Below are positions 33,369-41,772 of a DNA stretch of 64,000 bases, piece by piece (the first letter of the stretch is position 1; every line of letters begins with the position of its first letter). The notes under the pieces are model-generated. The model saw nothing but the letters and a program-made list of their open reading frames with translations, was not told the DNA's origin and ran no database searches. The stretch is taken from assembly GCF_019050325.1 (NCBI RefSeq), contig NZ_VOMB01000020.1, forward strand, positions 310,001 to 374,000, written 5' to 3'. The position numbers were made by a program, and so were the translations under genes. Source of the DNA: [Mycobacterium] fortunisiensis (GTDB lineage: Bacteria > Actinomycetota > Actinomycetes > Mycobacteriales > Mycobacteriaceae).

Positions 33369-35849
33369 ATGTCCGGCCCGCCCGTTTGGTCGAGGTCTAC
33401 GGTAGCCAAGCTGGCCACCCACTGTGTGCTGGCCGGATTGCTCGTTGCCACACTGCTGTTCCCGGTTGTCGGCGGGGTGGGGATCATGACGGCCCGGCTC
33501 TCGGACACGGTGGCCCAGGATTCCGCCGAGGTACTGCAGGGCGACGCGCCGATCATCACCACCATGGTCGACATCACGGGTCAACCGATCGCCTGGCTGT
33601 ACGACCAACGGCGCTGGCTGGTGCCGAGTGACCGGATCGCCGACACCATGAAGCTGGCGATCGTGTCGGTCGAGGACAAACGCTTTGTCGAACACAACGG
33701 CGTCGACATCCAGGGCACCCTCAACGGGCTTGTCGGGTATCTGCGTGGGGTCGACGAGGTGCGTGGCGGCTCGACGCTGGAACAGCAGTACGTCAAGAAC
33801 TTCAACCTTCTGGTCAACGCGAAGTCCGGCGCCGAGCGGCGGGCCGCCGTCGCGATCACCCCGGCGCGCAAGCTCCGCGAGATCCGGATTGCGCTGGCAC
33901 TGGACAAGACGTTCTCCAAAGAGGAGATCCTGACCCGGTACCTGAATCTCGTGTCGTTCGGCAACGGCTCGTTCGGTGTCCAGGACGCGGCCCGCACCTA
34001 CTTCGGTGTCGACGCCGCCGACCTCAACTGGTCGCAGGCCGCGCTGCTGGCCGGCGTGGTGCGTTCCACCAGCGCCCTGGATCCCTACGCCCACCCGGAT
34101 GCCGCCCTGGCCAGGCGCAACGTCGTGCTGGACACCCTGATCGACTACCTGCCGGACCGGGCGAACGAACTGCGCGCGGCCAAGGCCGCGCCGTTGGGGG
34201 TGCTGCCCCAGGCCGAACCGCTGCCACAGGGCTGTATCGCCGCCGGCGACCGCGCGTTCTTCTGCGAATACGTGCTGCATTACCTGGCGCGGGCGGGGCT
34301 GACCATGAAGGACGTCGCGCGCAACGGATACCTGATCCGCACCACGCTGGATCCCAAGGTGCAGGACAGCGTCAAGTCGGCGGTCGACAAGTTCGCCAAT
34401 CCGTCCACCGAGGGCGTGGCGAGCGTGATGAGTGTGATCACCCCCGGCAAGGACGCCCACCGGGTGCTCGCGATGGCCGACAGTCGCACGTATGGGCTCG
34501 ACCTCGACGCCAACCAGACGGTGCGGCCGCAGCCGTTCTCGTTGGTCGGTGACGGCGCCGGGTCGATATTCAAGATCTTCACCACCGCCGCCGCCCTCGA
34601 AATGGGGATGGGCATCAACACCCGACTCACCGTCCCCGGGTTTTTCCAGGCCAAGGGGCTGGGCAGCAGTGATACGCCCGGGTGTCCACGGGAAACCTGG
34701 TGTGTGCGCAACGTGGGCAACTACGGCAACCCGCTGAGCGTCACCGATGCGCTGGCCCAATCGCCCAACACCGCGTTCGCCAAACTCATCTCGCAGATCG
34801 GGGTGCCGCGGGCGGTGGACATGGCGGTTCGGCTCGGTCTGCGGTCCTACGCCGAACCCGGCAGTGCCCGCGACTACAACCTGGACAATCCGGACTCCAA
34901 CGAGAGCCTCGCCGATTACGTCAAGCGCCACAACATGGGGTCCTTCACGCTCGGACCGATCGAGCTCAATGCGCTGGAGCTGGCGAACGTGGGCGCGACG
35001 CTGGCCTCGGGCGGCACCTGGTGCCCGCCGAGTCCGATCGACAAGATCTTCGACCGCAACGGTCACGAAGTCGGGGTGGAGACGATGCCCTGCGATCAGG
35101 CGGTGCCCGAGGGGCTGGCGAACACGTTGGCCAACGCCCTGAGCAAGGACGACACGAACGGCACCGCTGCCGGGGCGGCGAGCTCGGTCAACTGGAAGCG
35201 TCCGATGTCCGGGAAAACCGGTACCACCGAGGCGCACCGGTCATCGGGGTTCCTCGGTTTCACCAACCGCTACGCCGCGGCGAACTACATCTTCGACGAT
35301 TCCTCCACACCCAGCGGCCTGTGCTCGTACCCGTTGCGCAAATGCGGCGAGGGCGACCTCTACGGCGGCACCGAACCCGCGTTGACCTGGTATGCGGCCA
35401 TGGACCCGATCGCCGGCCAGTTCGATCCGGTGGCACTGCCTCCCACCGATCCGCGCTATGTCGAGGGTGGTCCCGGCGGGGAGGTGCCCAGCGTCTCGGG
35501 CATGAAGGTCGATGAGGCGCGTAAACGGTTGCTGGATGCGGGTTTCCAGGTGGCCGACAGGCCCACGCAGGTCAACAACACCGCTCCGCGGGGTTCGGTG
35601 GTGGGCACGACTCCCAGCGGCAGGACGATCCCCGGCTCGGTCATCACGATCAACACCAGCACGGGCTACGTGCCTCCGCCCCCGGTCTACACCCCCCGTC
35701 CGGAGGCCCCGCCCCCACCCGGAATGCCGCCGCCACCCCCGGACAATGTGATCCTGATCCCGGGCCTGCCGCCGATCACGCTCCCGGGCGCACCGCCTCC
35801 GCCGCCGCCTCCAGAACCGCCGCCACCACCACCGCCGCCTCCGGCGTGA
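33369..35849 (+). CDS. Bifunctional penicillin-binding protein with PASTA domain (PonA2/PonA3-like)
   Basis: 826 residues from ATG 33369. One N-terminal membrane helix is followed by a GT51 transglycosylase domain: catalytic Glu in VSVEDKRFVEHNG (about residue 100), GGSTLEQQYVKN and the RKLREIRIALALDK motif. The transpeptidase domain has SIFK (S399, K402), SPN in AQSPNTAFAK and KTG at K616. One PASTA domain (VPSVSGMKVDEARKRLLDAG, about residues 706-768) is followed by a roughly 75-residue proline-rich tail ending in runs of Pro. PonA2 and PonA3 carry PASTA whereas PonA1 does not; neighbours differ from those of ponA2 (Rv3682), so PonA3 is plausible. It polymerises and cross-links peptidoglycan outside the membrane. 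Confidence 0.92.
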   Translation: MSGPPVWSRSTVAKLATHCVLAGLLVATLLFPVVGGVGIMTARLSDTVAQDSAEVLQGDAPIITTMVDITGQPIAWLYDQRRWLVPSDRIADTMKLAIVSVEDKRFVEHNGVDIQGTLNGLVGYLRGVDEVRGGSTLEQQYVKNFNLLVNAKSGAERRAAVAITPARKLREIRIALALDKTFSKEEILTRYLNLVSFGNGSFGVQDAARTYFGVDAADLNWSQAALLAGVVRSTSALDPYAHPDAALARRNVVLDTLIDYLPDRANELRAAKAAPLGVLPQAEPLPQGCIAAGDRAFFCEYVLHYLARAGLTMKDVARNGYLIRTTLDPKVQDSVKSAVDKFANPSTEGVASVMSVITPGKDAHRVLAMADSRTYGLDLDANQTVRPQPFSLVGDGAGSIFKIFTTAAALEMGMGINTRLTVPGFFQAKGLGSSDTPGCPRETWCVRNVGNYGNPLSVTDALAQSPNTAFAKLISQIGVPRAVDMAVRLGLRSYAEPGSARDYNLDNPDSNESLADYVKRHNMGSFTLGPIELNALELANVGATLASGGTWCPPSPIDKIFDRNGHEVGVETMPCDQAVPEGLANTLANALSKDDTNGTAAGAASSVNWKRPMSGKTGTTEAHRSSGFLGFTNRYAAANYIFDDSSTPSGLCSYPLRKCGEGDLYGGTEPALTWYAAMDPIAGQFDPVALPPTDPRYVEGGPGGEVPSVSGMKVDEARKRLLDAGFQVADRPTQVNNTAPRGSVVGTTPSGRTIPGSVITINTSTGYVPPPPVYTPRPEAPPPPGMPPPPPDNVILIPGLPPITLPGAPPPPPPPEPPPPPPPPPA

Positions 35850-35935
35850 GACCCGCGCCGGTACGGCAGGTTTGAAATTCGACGGACGTGGCAATTCTTG
35901 TCTGCGACAGGGTTCCTACGTCGATCGGACTGACC

Positions 35936-36091
35936 ATGATCGTGCTCGGCATCATTCTTCTGTTGATCGGCTATTTCGCCGGTATCTCGATCCTTTACAC
36001 GATCGGGGGCATTCTGGTGGCGATCGGCATCATCCTGTGGATTCTCGGGGCGGTGGGCCGCCCGGTGGGGGGACGCAAGGTCTGGTTTTAG
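35936..36091 (+). CDS. Tiny membrane protein, DUF6131-like
   Basis: 51 residues from ATG 35936. It is almost entirely two hydrophobic helices (MIVLGIILLLIGYFAG and ILVAIGIILWILGAVG) with a short basic tail containing GGRKVWF. Very small proteins of exactly this kind are common in mycobacteria and related actinobacteria. No function is known. A strong hairpin follows 30 bases after the stop. Confidence 0.75.
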   Translation: MIVLGIILLLIGYFAGISILYTIGGILVAIGIILWILGAVGRPVGGRKVWF

Positions 36092-36121
36092 GACCGGTAC
36101 CGCCATACCGTCAACCGCCGG

Positions 36122-36149
36122 CCGCGATGGGGTTATTGCCCCATCGCGG
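36122..36149. terminator. Strong bidirectional hairpin terminator
   Basis: CCGCGATGGGG (36122-36132) and CCCCATCGCGG (36139-36149) form an 11-bp perfect stem with a 6-base loop TTATTG. It sits exactly between the convergent small membrane-protein gene and the lipoprotein gene ending at 36153. Confidence 0.8.
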
Positions 36150-36152
36150 TCG

Positions 36153-36857
36153 TCATCTCGCTGACGGGGACTCCACCCGCGTGGCGATCTGATCGGCGAT
36201 CGCGGTCGCCGAATCCGCCGGCTTCGCACTGCAGGTGTTGACGTCGACGATCACGTTGTTGCGGACGGCCAGGGCCCGCCCGCAGGCCCAGCCACCGGCC
36301 CGGGCCTCCAACTGGGTGTTGACCACGCTCAGCATGCCGCCCTTGTTGGCGATGGGCCCGACTTCCCACTGCGTGCCGGATTGGGTATGGGAGTAGCTGT
36401 GGCACTGTGTCCACTGCTGCGCCGAGGCGTCGAAGAACGCCTTGGCCTTCTCGGCATCGGGGTAGAGCACGACCGCTTGATGTGCGTAGTGGGTGAAGTC
36501 GTCGCCGTTCTTGAGCGACACGTCACGCACCGCGGTGAATCCGCTGTCGGCATACACCAGGGCCTGGGCGGCACCGTCGAGCGCCAGGCACTCGCGCGGC
36601 TGCATCGTCGCGCTGTCGTCCGGCAGGTCGGATCGGGTGCTGGTGACGGTCATGCCCGCGATGCCCATCACGGCATCGATCTGTTCCGGGGCGAGCAGCA
36701 ATTTCGGCAGGGCACGATCCAGCAGCGGGGCGGGTGCGAACGACGTGATCATCGGTCTGTCGGGGGTCTGCGCGGCCGGCTTTTCCTCGGCGCCGCCACA
36801 CCCGGCAGCGGCAGCGCACAGCACGGAAGCGGCAATTACGGTGGTCAGACGACGCAT
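36153..36857 (-). CDS. Lipoprotein with PknH_C-like sensor domain
   Basis: 234 residues. The lipobox AAAGC lies near residue 20, followed by a linker and then the extracellular domain with conserved features of the PknH_C family: LLLAPEQIDAVMG near the start, four cysteines (in PRECLAL, WTQCHSYS, GWACGRAL, VNTCSAK) likely forming two disulfides, and QWEVGPI. In mycobacteria this domain occurs on PknH and on stand-alone lipoproteins such as LpqQ or LppH. Ligands are unknown. It would be anchored outside the membrane. Confidence 0.85.
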   Translation of the reverse strand: MRRLTTVIAASVLCAAAAGCGGAEEKPAAQTPDRPMITSFAPAPLLDRALPKLLLAPEQIDAVMGIAGMTVTSTRSDLPDDSATMQPRECLALDGAAQALVYADSGFTAVRDVSLKNGDDFTHYAHQAVVLYPDAEKAKAFFDASAQQWTQCHSYSHTQSGTQWEVGPIANKGGMLSVVNTQLEARAGGWACGRALAVRNNVIVDVNTCSAKPADSATAIADQIATRVESPSAR

Positions 36858-36993
36858 TCGGTCCCCCAGTCCAGCAGTGAAGCACGTGTCGCTAATCCTA
36901 GAGAAACAGTGAATTCAACCATTCCGCAGAACATCCGGCAGAAAACTTCAAGTTTTTGCCCGATCGTTACGATCTGTCCGGATCGAGCCGAAG

Positions 36994-37067
36994 TGGGGCG
37001 GGCGGGGCTCGAACCCGCGACCAATGGATTATGAGTCCACGGCTCTAACCGACTGAGCTACCGCCCC
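36994..37067 (-). tRNA. tRNA with CAU anticodon, probably elongator tRNA-Met
   Basis: The minus strand folds into a complete cloverleaf: acceptor GGGGCGG/CCGCCCC, D arm GCTC...GAGC, anticodon stem GTGGA/TCCAT with loop CTCATAA (anticodon CAT), T arm GCGGG TTCGAGC CCCGC, and discriminator A. No encoded CCA follows. tRNA-Ile2, which also reads CAU before lysidine modification, cannot be excluded from the sequence alone. It is not initiator tRNA, because the first acceptor pair G-C is matched and the three G-C pairs at the base of the anticodon stem are missing. Confidence 0.9.
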
Positions 37068-37159
37068 GGCGCAGCTGCGCGGCAATATGGTCCCACACGC
37101 CGCTGGCTGCGACGCCAATGAGGGGCCGCCGGCGGTGCGGCCCGGGCTACGCTCACCGC

Positions 37160-37540
37160 ATGGTCCGCTTTCTGCTGCGTATCGCGATCTTCCTGGGCTC
37201 GGCTGCCATCGGATTGTTGGTCGCCGCGTGGCTGGTCCCCGGCGTCTCGGTGTCGGCATGGGGGTTCGTCACCGCGGTGGTGATCTTCGCCGTCGCACAG
37301 GCGATCCTGTCGCCGTTCTTCCTCAAGATGGCCAGCCGTTACGCCTCGGCGTTCCTGGGCGGTATCGGACTGGCCTCGACCCTGGTCGCCCTGGTCCTGT
37401 CCGCGACGCTCACCCACGGGCTGAGCATCCACGGGATCGGTTCCTGGATCGCGGCCACCGTGGTGGTCTGGCTGGTCACCGCCCTCGCCACGGTGCTGTT
37501 GCCGGCACTGCTGCTCAAGAAGAAGGCCGCCGCGGCCTAG
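37160..37540 (+). CDS. Small four-helix membrane protein (phage-holin-family-like)
   Basis: 126 residues from ATG 37160. Four hydrophobic helices (about 5-28, 32-52, 62-82 and 92-116) end in a basic tail LLKKKAAAA. Family databases usually label such actinobacterial proteins as phage holin family or superfamily IV, but nothing else around it is phage-like, so lysis is not implied. The threonine-aldolase-like gene starts 27 bases after its stop, so the two are probably co-transcribed. Confidence 0.7.
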   Translation: MVRFLLRIAIFLGSAAIGLLVAAWLVPGVSVSAWGFVTAVVIFAVAQAILSPFFLKMASRYASAFLGGIGLASTLVALVLSATLTHGLSIHGIGSWIAATVVVWLVTALATVLLPALLLKKKAAAA

Positions 37541-37566
37541 CCAGGGCGACCCGCGCCGGTGGAATC

Positions 37567-38595
37567 ATGGCGGACGTGCCTTCTCACGCGTTCGCCTCCG
37601 ACAACGCCGCCCCCGCACACCCGAGGGTGATCGATGCGATCGCTGCGGCCAACGACGGCGCGGTCGCGTCCTACGGCAACGACCCCGCCACCGAGCGGGC
37701 CGCCGCGGCCATCCGGGCCGCCTTCGACTCCCCCGGCGCCGACGTGCTGTTCGCCCTCACCGGCACCGCCGCCAACATCGTCGCGCTGGCCTCGGCGGTC
37801 CGGCCGTGGCAGGAAATCCTGTGCAGCGATGTGGCGCACTCACTGATCGACGAGGCGGGCGGGCCGGTCCGGCTGTCCGGCGCCCCGCTGACCGCGTTGC
37901 CCAGCAATGACGGGTTGATCGATCCGGCCGTGCTCGACACCGCGGTGGCACGGCGCGGCCCGGTGCATCATTCGCAGCCCCGGATCGTCACCGTCACGCA
38001 GTCCACCGAGAACGGGCGCGTCTGGACTCCGCAGGCGATCAAAGACTTCGTCGACCATGCCCACGATCTCCAGCTGCTGGTCCATGTCGACGGCTCCCGC
38101 CTCGCCAATGCGATTGCCGCCCTGGACATCCGTCCGCCCGAGGCGATCGGCGACGCCGACATCGTCACGGTGGGCGGCACCAAGAACGGCATGCTGATGG
38201 GGGACGCGATCCTGGTGCGCCGTCCCGAGCTGTTCGACGGTATCCGCTTCGTGCAGAAACAGCTCGGGCAACTGGCCAGCAAGCAGCGCTTCGTCGCGGC
38301 CCAGTTCGAGGCGCTGCTGCACGACGGACTCTGGTTGCAGACCGCCGCCCAGGCCAATCGGATGGCCGCCCGGCTCAGCGCGGGATTCGCCGCCCTCGGG
38401 CTCAGGCTGGCCACACCCACCGAAGCCAACGAGGTTTTCGTCGACCTCGAACCTGCTGCCCACCAGGCCCTCTCGGCGGTCTACGCGCTGCACCGTCCCG
38501 ACCCGCGACTGCCCACGGTGCGGTTCGTCTGTTCGTGGGCCACCACCGAGGACGACGTCGACGCCGTTCTCGCGCTGCTGGCGCCCTCGACCTAG
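37567..38595 (+). CDS. Low-specificity threonine aldolase / beta-eliminating lyase-like PLP enzyme
   Basis: 342 residues from ATG 37567. The fold-type I PLP enzyme pattern is visible: SDNAAPAHPRVIDAIAAAN near the N-terminus, VLFALTGTAANIVAL, LLVHVDGSRLANA with the PLP-binding Asp, and TVGGTKNG with the Schiff-base Lys. This matches threonine aldolase, which cleaves L-threonine to glycine and acetaldehyde. It is cytosolic. The substrate range of such enzymes is broad, so the exact physiological reaction is uncertain. Confidence 0.88.
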   Translation: MADVPSHAFASDNAAPAHPRVIDAIAAANDGAVASYGNDPATERAAAAIRAAFDSPGADVLFALTGTAANIVALASAVRPWQEILCSDVAHSLIDEAGGPVRLSGAPLTALPSNDGLIDPAVLDTAVARRGPVHHSQPRIVTVTQSTENGRVWTPQAIKDFVDHAHDLQLLVHVDGSRLANAIAALDIRPPEAIGDADIVTVGGTKNGMLMGDAILVRRPELFDGIRFVQKQLGQLASKQRFVAAQFEALLHDGLWLQTAAQANRMAARLSAGFAALGLRLATPTEANEVFVDLEPAAHQALSAVYALHRPDPRLPTVRFVCSWATTEDDVDAVLALLAPST

Positions 38596-38621
38596 CCCTA
38601 GCGCTGGCCCTCACTCAGCCG

Positions 38622-38684
38622 CGCGAGCGTGCGTGTCTGTGCCCCGCCACGCCGCATTTCACCGGCATCATGGGCGTGCTCGCG
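38622..38684. repeat. Intergenic hairpin-forming repeat, copy B
   Basis: This is the second copy of the element described at 1305. It begins CGCGAGCGTGCGTGTCTG and ends GCGTGCTCGCG, whose ends pair (CGCGAGC with GCTCGCG). It fills part of the 242-base space between the convergent PLP-enzyme and AhpD-like genes, where it could also serve as terminator. The remainder, up to 38837, shows no gene. Confidence 0.55.
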
Positions 38685-38837
38685 GCAATCCAGCGTGCGC
38701 GGTGTGAGTGTCAGCGCGATATCCAGTGCCGCTAACCAACGCAGTTTCACGCTCGTGACGTGATGGCGAGAAACCGCCTCGAGTTTCGCCGCCACCACGT
38801 TACGCACGCGGCACGCCGGGCTTGAAACCCGAGAACC

Positions 38838-39671
38838 TCAGCTGTAGATCGGCTGACCGTCGTCGCCGAGCCGGTACTGTTCGGTGCCCTCGTCCACCCG
38901 AGCCTCGTCGACACCCAGGGCGACGGCCACCTTGTTGCACGCGTTGCGCATCACGTCGAGGGTCAATTCGACCGCTTCGTCCTGCGAGAAGTGTTGCCGC
39001 AGTTCGTCACCGGAAACCTGCGACGGCGTCCAGATCAGCGCATCCACGTACCGCAGCGCGGCTTTGTGCCGCTCGGACAGCTCGGAGCTGTCGAAGTCGT
39101 CGATGCTGTCGTAGACCGACTCGGTGGCGCCGGCCTCCAACGCCGCGGCCTCGCGCAGCGACTTGCACAGCCGGCAATTGTGCTGCCGGGCGCCACGCAG
39201 CCGCACGATTTCGGAGGTCACCGGATCCAGCGCACGCATCCGTCCCACCGCGGGGACGAAAGAGTCCAGCACATAGTCGGCCGGGTTGGTGTGGTGATCC
39301 CACTCGACGGGCCCGGCAGGCCAAACCACCCCGAGCGCCGACAACCCGGCACGCACCCGCGGCAGGAAATCGGCGATGTAGATGAGTGTCGACACCGTGA
39401 ACACGTCGGCCCCGAGCAGGTCGGAGAAGGCGGCCCGCTGCGCGGCGTTGATGGCCGTGACGTCGACGGTGAACTGTTCGGCAAACTCGGTCACCATCGG
39501 ATCGACGGCGCCGCCGCGGGTCTCCGCCGGCAGCGGCGGCAACCCAAGCGCCGACGCACACACCTCACGCACCGCGGCGTTGATGTCGGCCAGCGGTGGC
39601 GGTGACACTGCGACCAGGTGGGTCAGTTCCCCGAGTAGAACGGCAGGCACACCGGCAGTATCCATCACCAT
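38838..39671 (-). CDS. AhpD-like carboxymuconolactone-decarboxylase-family protein
   Basis: 277 residues. Two CMD-like helical regions are visible. The second contains the redox CxxC in HNCRLCKSLREAAAL, and SERHKAALRYVDALIW follows, as in AhpD peroxidase-like proteins. There is no signal peptide. AhpD relatives reduce alkyl hydroperoxides through the CxxC cysteines or act as thiol-disulfide adaptors. The double-domain length is longer than AhpD (about 175). Its neighbour on the same strand, 18 bases upstream, is a membrane protein without obvious link. Confidence 0.8.
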   Translation of the reverse strand: MVMDTAGVPAVLLGELTHLVAVSPPPLADINAAVREVCASALGLPPLPAETRGGAVDPMVTEFAEQFTVDVTAINAAQRAAFSDLLGADVFTVSTLIYIADFLPRVRAGLSALGVVWPAGPVEWDHHTNPADYVLDSFVPAVGRMRALDPVTSEIVRLRGARQHNCRLCKSLREAAALEAGATESVYDSIDDFDSSELSERHKAALRYVDALIWTPSQVSGDELRQHFSQDEAVELTLDVMRNACNKVAVALGVDEARVDEGTEQYRLGDDGQPIYS

Positions 39672-39689
39672 CGACAGCGATGGGGAGGT

Positions 39690-40394
39690 TTACCGCGGCG
39701 CAGCGTTTCGCCCGGCCCGACGGGCCCACGGCCAGGTCATGAGCGCCCACACCACCGCCACCGCGGCACTGGCCACCAGCACGTACACCGGCCACGGACC
39801 CATCAGATCGAGCAGCGAGGCGGTGGCCGGTTTGGCGTTGAGGAAGCCGTAGTTGGTGCCCGCCCACCGGTTGAACACCATCGTGGTCACCGCCCACACC
39901 GCGGTCACCAGCACCACGAGCCGGTAGCCGCGCCAACTGGGCCGCATCCCCCGGCCCCAGGTCAGATAGATCGCCGCCCAGACCACCAGCAGATGGATCG
40001 ACCAGAAGGCGAGGAACTCGTAGTGCGGGAAGTCGGGACTCTTCAGCACCGGCGAGATCAGCGCCTGGGTGCTGAGCACCAGACCCCAGTAATAGGTGAG
40101 CACATAGGCCCACTGTCGCTGCGACCACAGCGCGTAGGCGCCGACGACGGTCGCCAGGTCGGTCAATCTCAACGGCACCGATCGTTCGAGCGACGGTGGG
40201 ACGAGGATGTAGACGAGCATCGCGGCGTAGACCACTGCGGTCAGCCCGCCCAGGATGCGGCCGAACGCCCGCGACTGGTGCGCGCTCTGCCGGCGGCCCA
40301 GCCAGACCAGCAGCACCGCGCCGGCGACGAAGACGGCGATCGCGGCCCAGTGCGACGGGCCGTAGACCGTGAATTGCCGCTGCGCCGTGATCAT
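39690..40394 (-). CDS. TIGR02206 family membrane protein (YwaF/TMEM164-like)
   Basis: 234 residues with about seven membrane helices. The conserved FTVYGPSHWAAIAVF at the N-terminus, the YYWGLVLSTQALISP motif in the middle and NYGFLNAKPATASLLDLMGPWPVYV near the end are characteristic of this family. No enzymatic activity has been established to my knowledge, although conserved His, Tyr and Asn residues in helices hint at one. It lies downstream of the TldE-like gene on the same strand with a 16-base gap. Confidence 0.82.
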   Translation of the reverse strand: MITAQRQFTVYGPSHWAAIAVFVAGAVLLVWLGRRQSAHQSRAFGRILGGLTAVVYAAMLVYILVPPSLERSVPLRLTDLATVVGAYALWSQRQWAYVLTYYWGLVLSTQALISPVLKSPDFPHYEFLAFWSIHLLVVWAAIYLTWGRGMRPSWRGYRLVVLVTAVWAVTTMVFNRWAGTNYGFLNAKPATASLLDLMGPWPVYVLVASAAVAVVWALMTWPWARRAGRNAAPR

Positions 40395-40410
40395 CCCCGG
40401 CCCCGTGCGC

Positions 40411-41772
40411 TCATTGCGCCTGGCTCACCGAGGACATGTGGAAGTCCGGGATGCGCAGCGTCGGCATGCACGCGCGGGTTGCCCAGTCGCCCCACTCGCG
40501 GGGCAGGGTGACCTCGCTGACGCCGGCCTCGGTGGTCCGGCGCAGCAGGTCCAGCGGGCTCTCGTTGAACCGGAAGTTGTTCACCGCGGCACTCACCTCG
40601 CCGTCCTCGATCAGGTAGACCCCGTCCCGGGTCAGCCCGGTCAGCAGCAGCACGGTCGGGTCGACCTCGCGGATGTACCACAGCGTGGTCAGCAGCAGAC
40701 CGCGTTCGGTGCCGGCGATCATGTCGGCCAACTCCGTTGTGCCACCGGTCATCAGCAGGTTGTCGGCAGGCACCGCCACGGGTGTGCCGTATTCGGCGGC
40801 CACGGCCCGCGGATAGGCCAGCGCATTGACCACCCCGTCGCGGACCCAGTCCACCCGGTCGATGTCCATGCCGTTGTCGAAGATCGACACCCGCTCCGAA
40901 GAACTCGCTACTGCGACGAACGGTTGACAGGCCAGCGCGTCGGCGACCGGGTCCGAATACAGGGTCAGCCCCAGATCGGTGAGCCGCTCCCCCACCCGGG
41001 TGCCGCCGGGTGCTGACAGCGCGGTTCGGCCCTCCTGCGCGCCGCGGCCATCCATGGTCCAGGTCAGGTAGATCATCATGTCGGCCACCGTCGAGGGCGG
41101 CATCAGCGTCTCGTAGCGGCCGGCCGGCAACTCGACGGTGCGCTGTGCCCAACCCAGCTTCATCGACAATTCGTCGAGCAGCGAATCCACCTGAACGTCA
41201 AGGAAATCGGGGGTGCTGACCCCGGCCCACACGCTGGCCCCGTCACGTTTGGCGTTGATCTCCACCGACCCGGTCGGCTGGGTGTAGCGCCGGCGCACGC
41301 CCGTCGAGGTGGCCACGAACGTGGTCTCCATGACGTGCCGGGCATACCCGTAGAGCTGGTCGGACCCGGCGAAGCCCTTGGCCAGGTCCCCGGCGATACC
41401 GCTGAAGACCTGTGCCCCGGTGCCCGGGACCGGCGCGTCCCAATCGGCGGGCAGGTCGGCACCCGGCAACGGAGGCGCAGCGTCGCGGGCCTCGGGCGAA
41501 CTCGCCGCGGCCCGCTGCGCAGCGGCCACCAACTCCGGGATCACCGCCGGATCCACTTCGGTGGAGCGCACCGAACCGACATGTGCCTGCTCACCGCGGC
41601 GCACGATCGAGATCACCGTGGTGGTTCGGCTGACGGTCTCCCCGTTGGTGGTCATCGAGTTGCCGGCCCAGCGCAGTGACGCATCGGCCCGGTCGGTGAC
41701 CACAACGATTGTCTCGCCGTCTCGGCCGGCGGCGTCGAGCGCGATGTCGATGACCTGCTGTGCGCCGATCAT
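40411..41772 (-). CDS. TldE/PmbA family protein (Rv2314c-like)
   Basis: 453 residues. The sequence has the TldD/PmbA N-terminal fold and lacks the HExxxH metal motif, as expected for the non-catalytic TldE/PmbA partner. It overlaps the tldD start by an ATGA, so the two are made together and probably form the TldD-TldE heterodimer. In E. coli the pair degrades unfolded peptides and matures microcin B17. In mycobacteria the pair occurs beside uspABC (Rv2314c-Rv2315c), as here. The native substrate is unknown. Confidence 0.88.
   Translation of the reverse strand: MIGAQQVIDIALDAAGRDGETIVVVTDRADASLRWAGNSMTTNGETVSRTTTVISIVRRGEQAHVGSVRSTEVDPAVIPELVAAAQRAAASSPEARDAAPPLPGADLPADWDAPVPGTGAQVFSGIAGDLAKGFAGSDQLYGYARHVMETTFVATSTGVRRRYTQPTGSVEINAKRDGASVWAGVSTPDFLDVQVDSLLDELSMKLGWAQRTVELPAGRYETLMPPSTVADMMIYLTWTMDGRGAQEGRTALSAPGGTRVGERLTDLGLTLYSDPVADALACQPFVAVASSSERVSIFDNGMDIDRVDWVRDGVVNALAYPRAVAAEYGTPVAVPADNLLMTGGTTELADMIAGTERGLLLTTLWYIREVDPTVLLLTGLTRDGVYLIEDGEVSAAVNNFRFNESPLDLLRRTTEAGVSEVTLPREWGDWATRACMPTLRIPDFHMSSVSQAQ

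Noticed and set aside
37160..37540. Phage holin and thus prophage remnant next to a tRNA
   Set aside because: The similarity is only to a broad membrane family. No integrase, attachment repeats or other phage genes are near the CAU tRNA.
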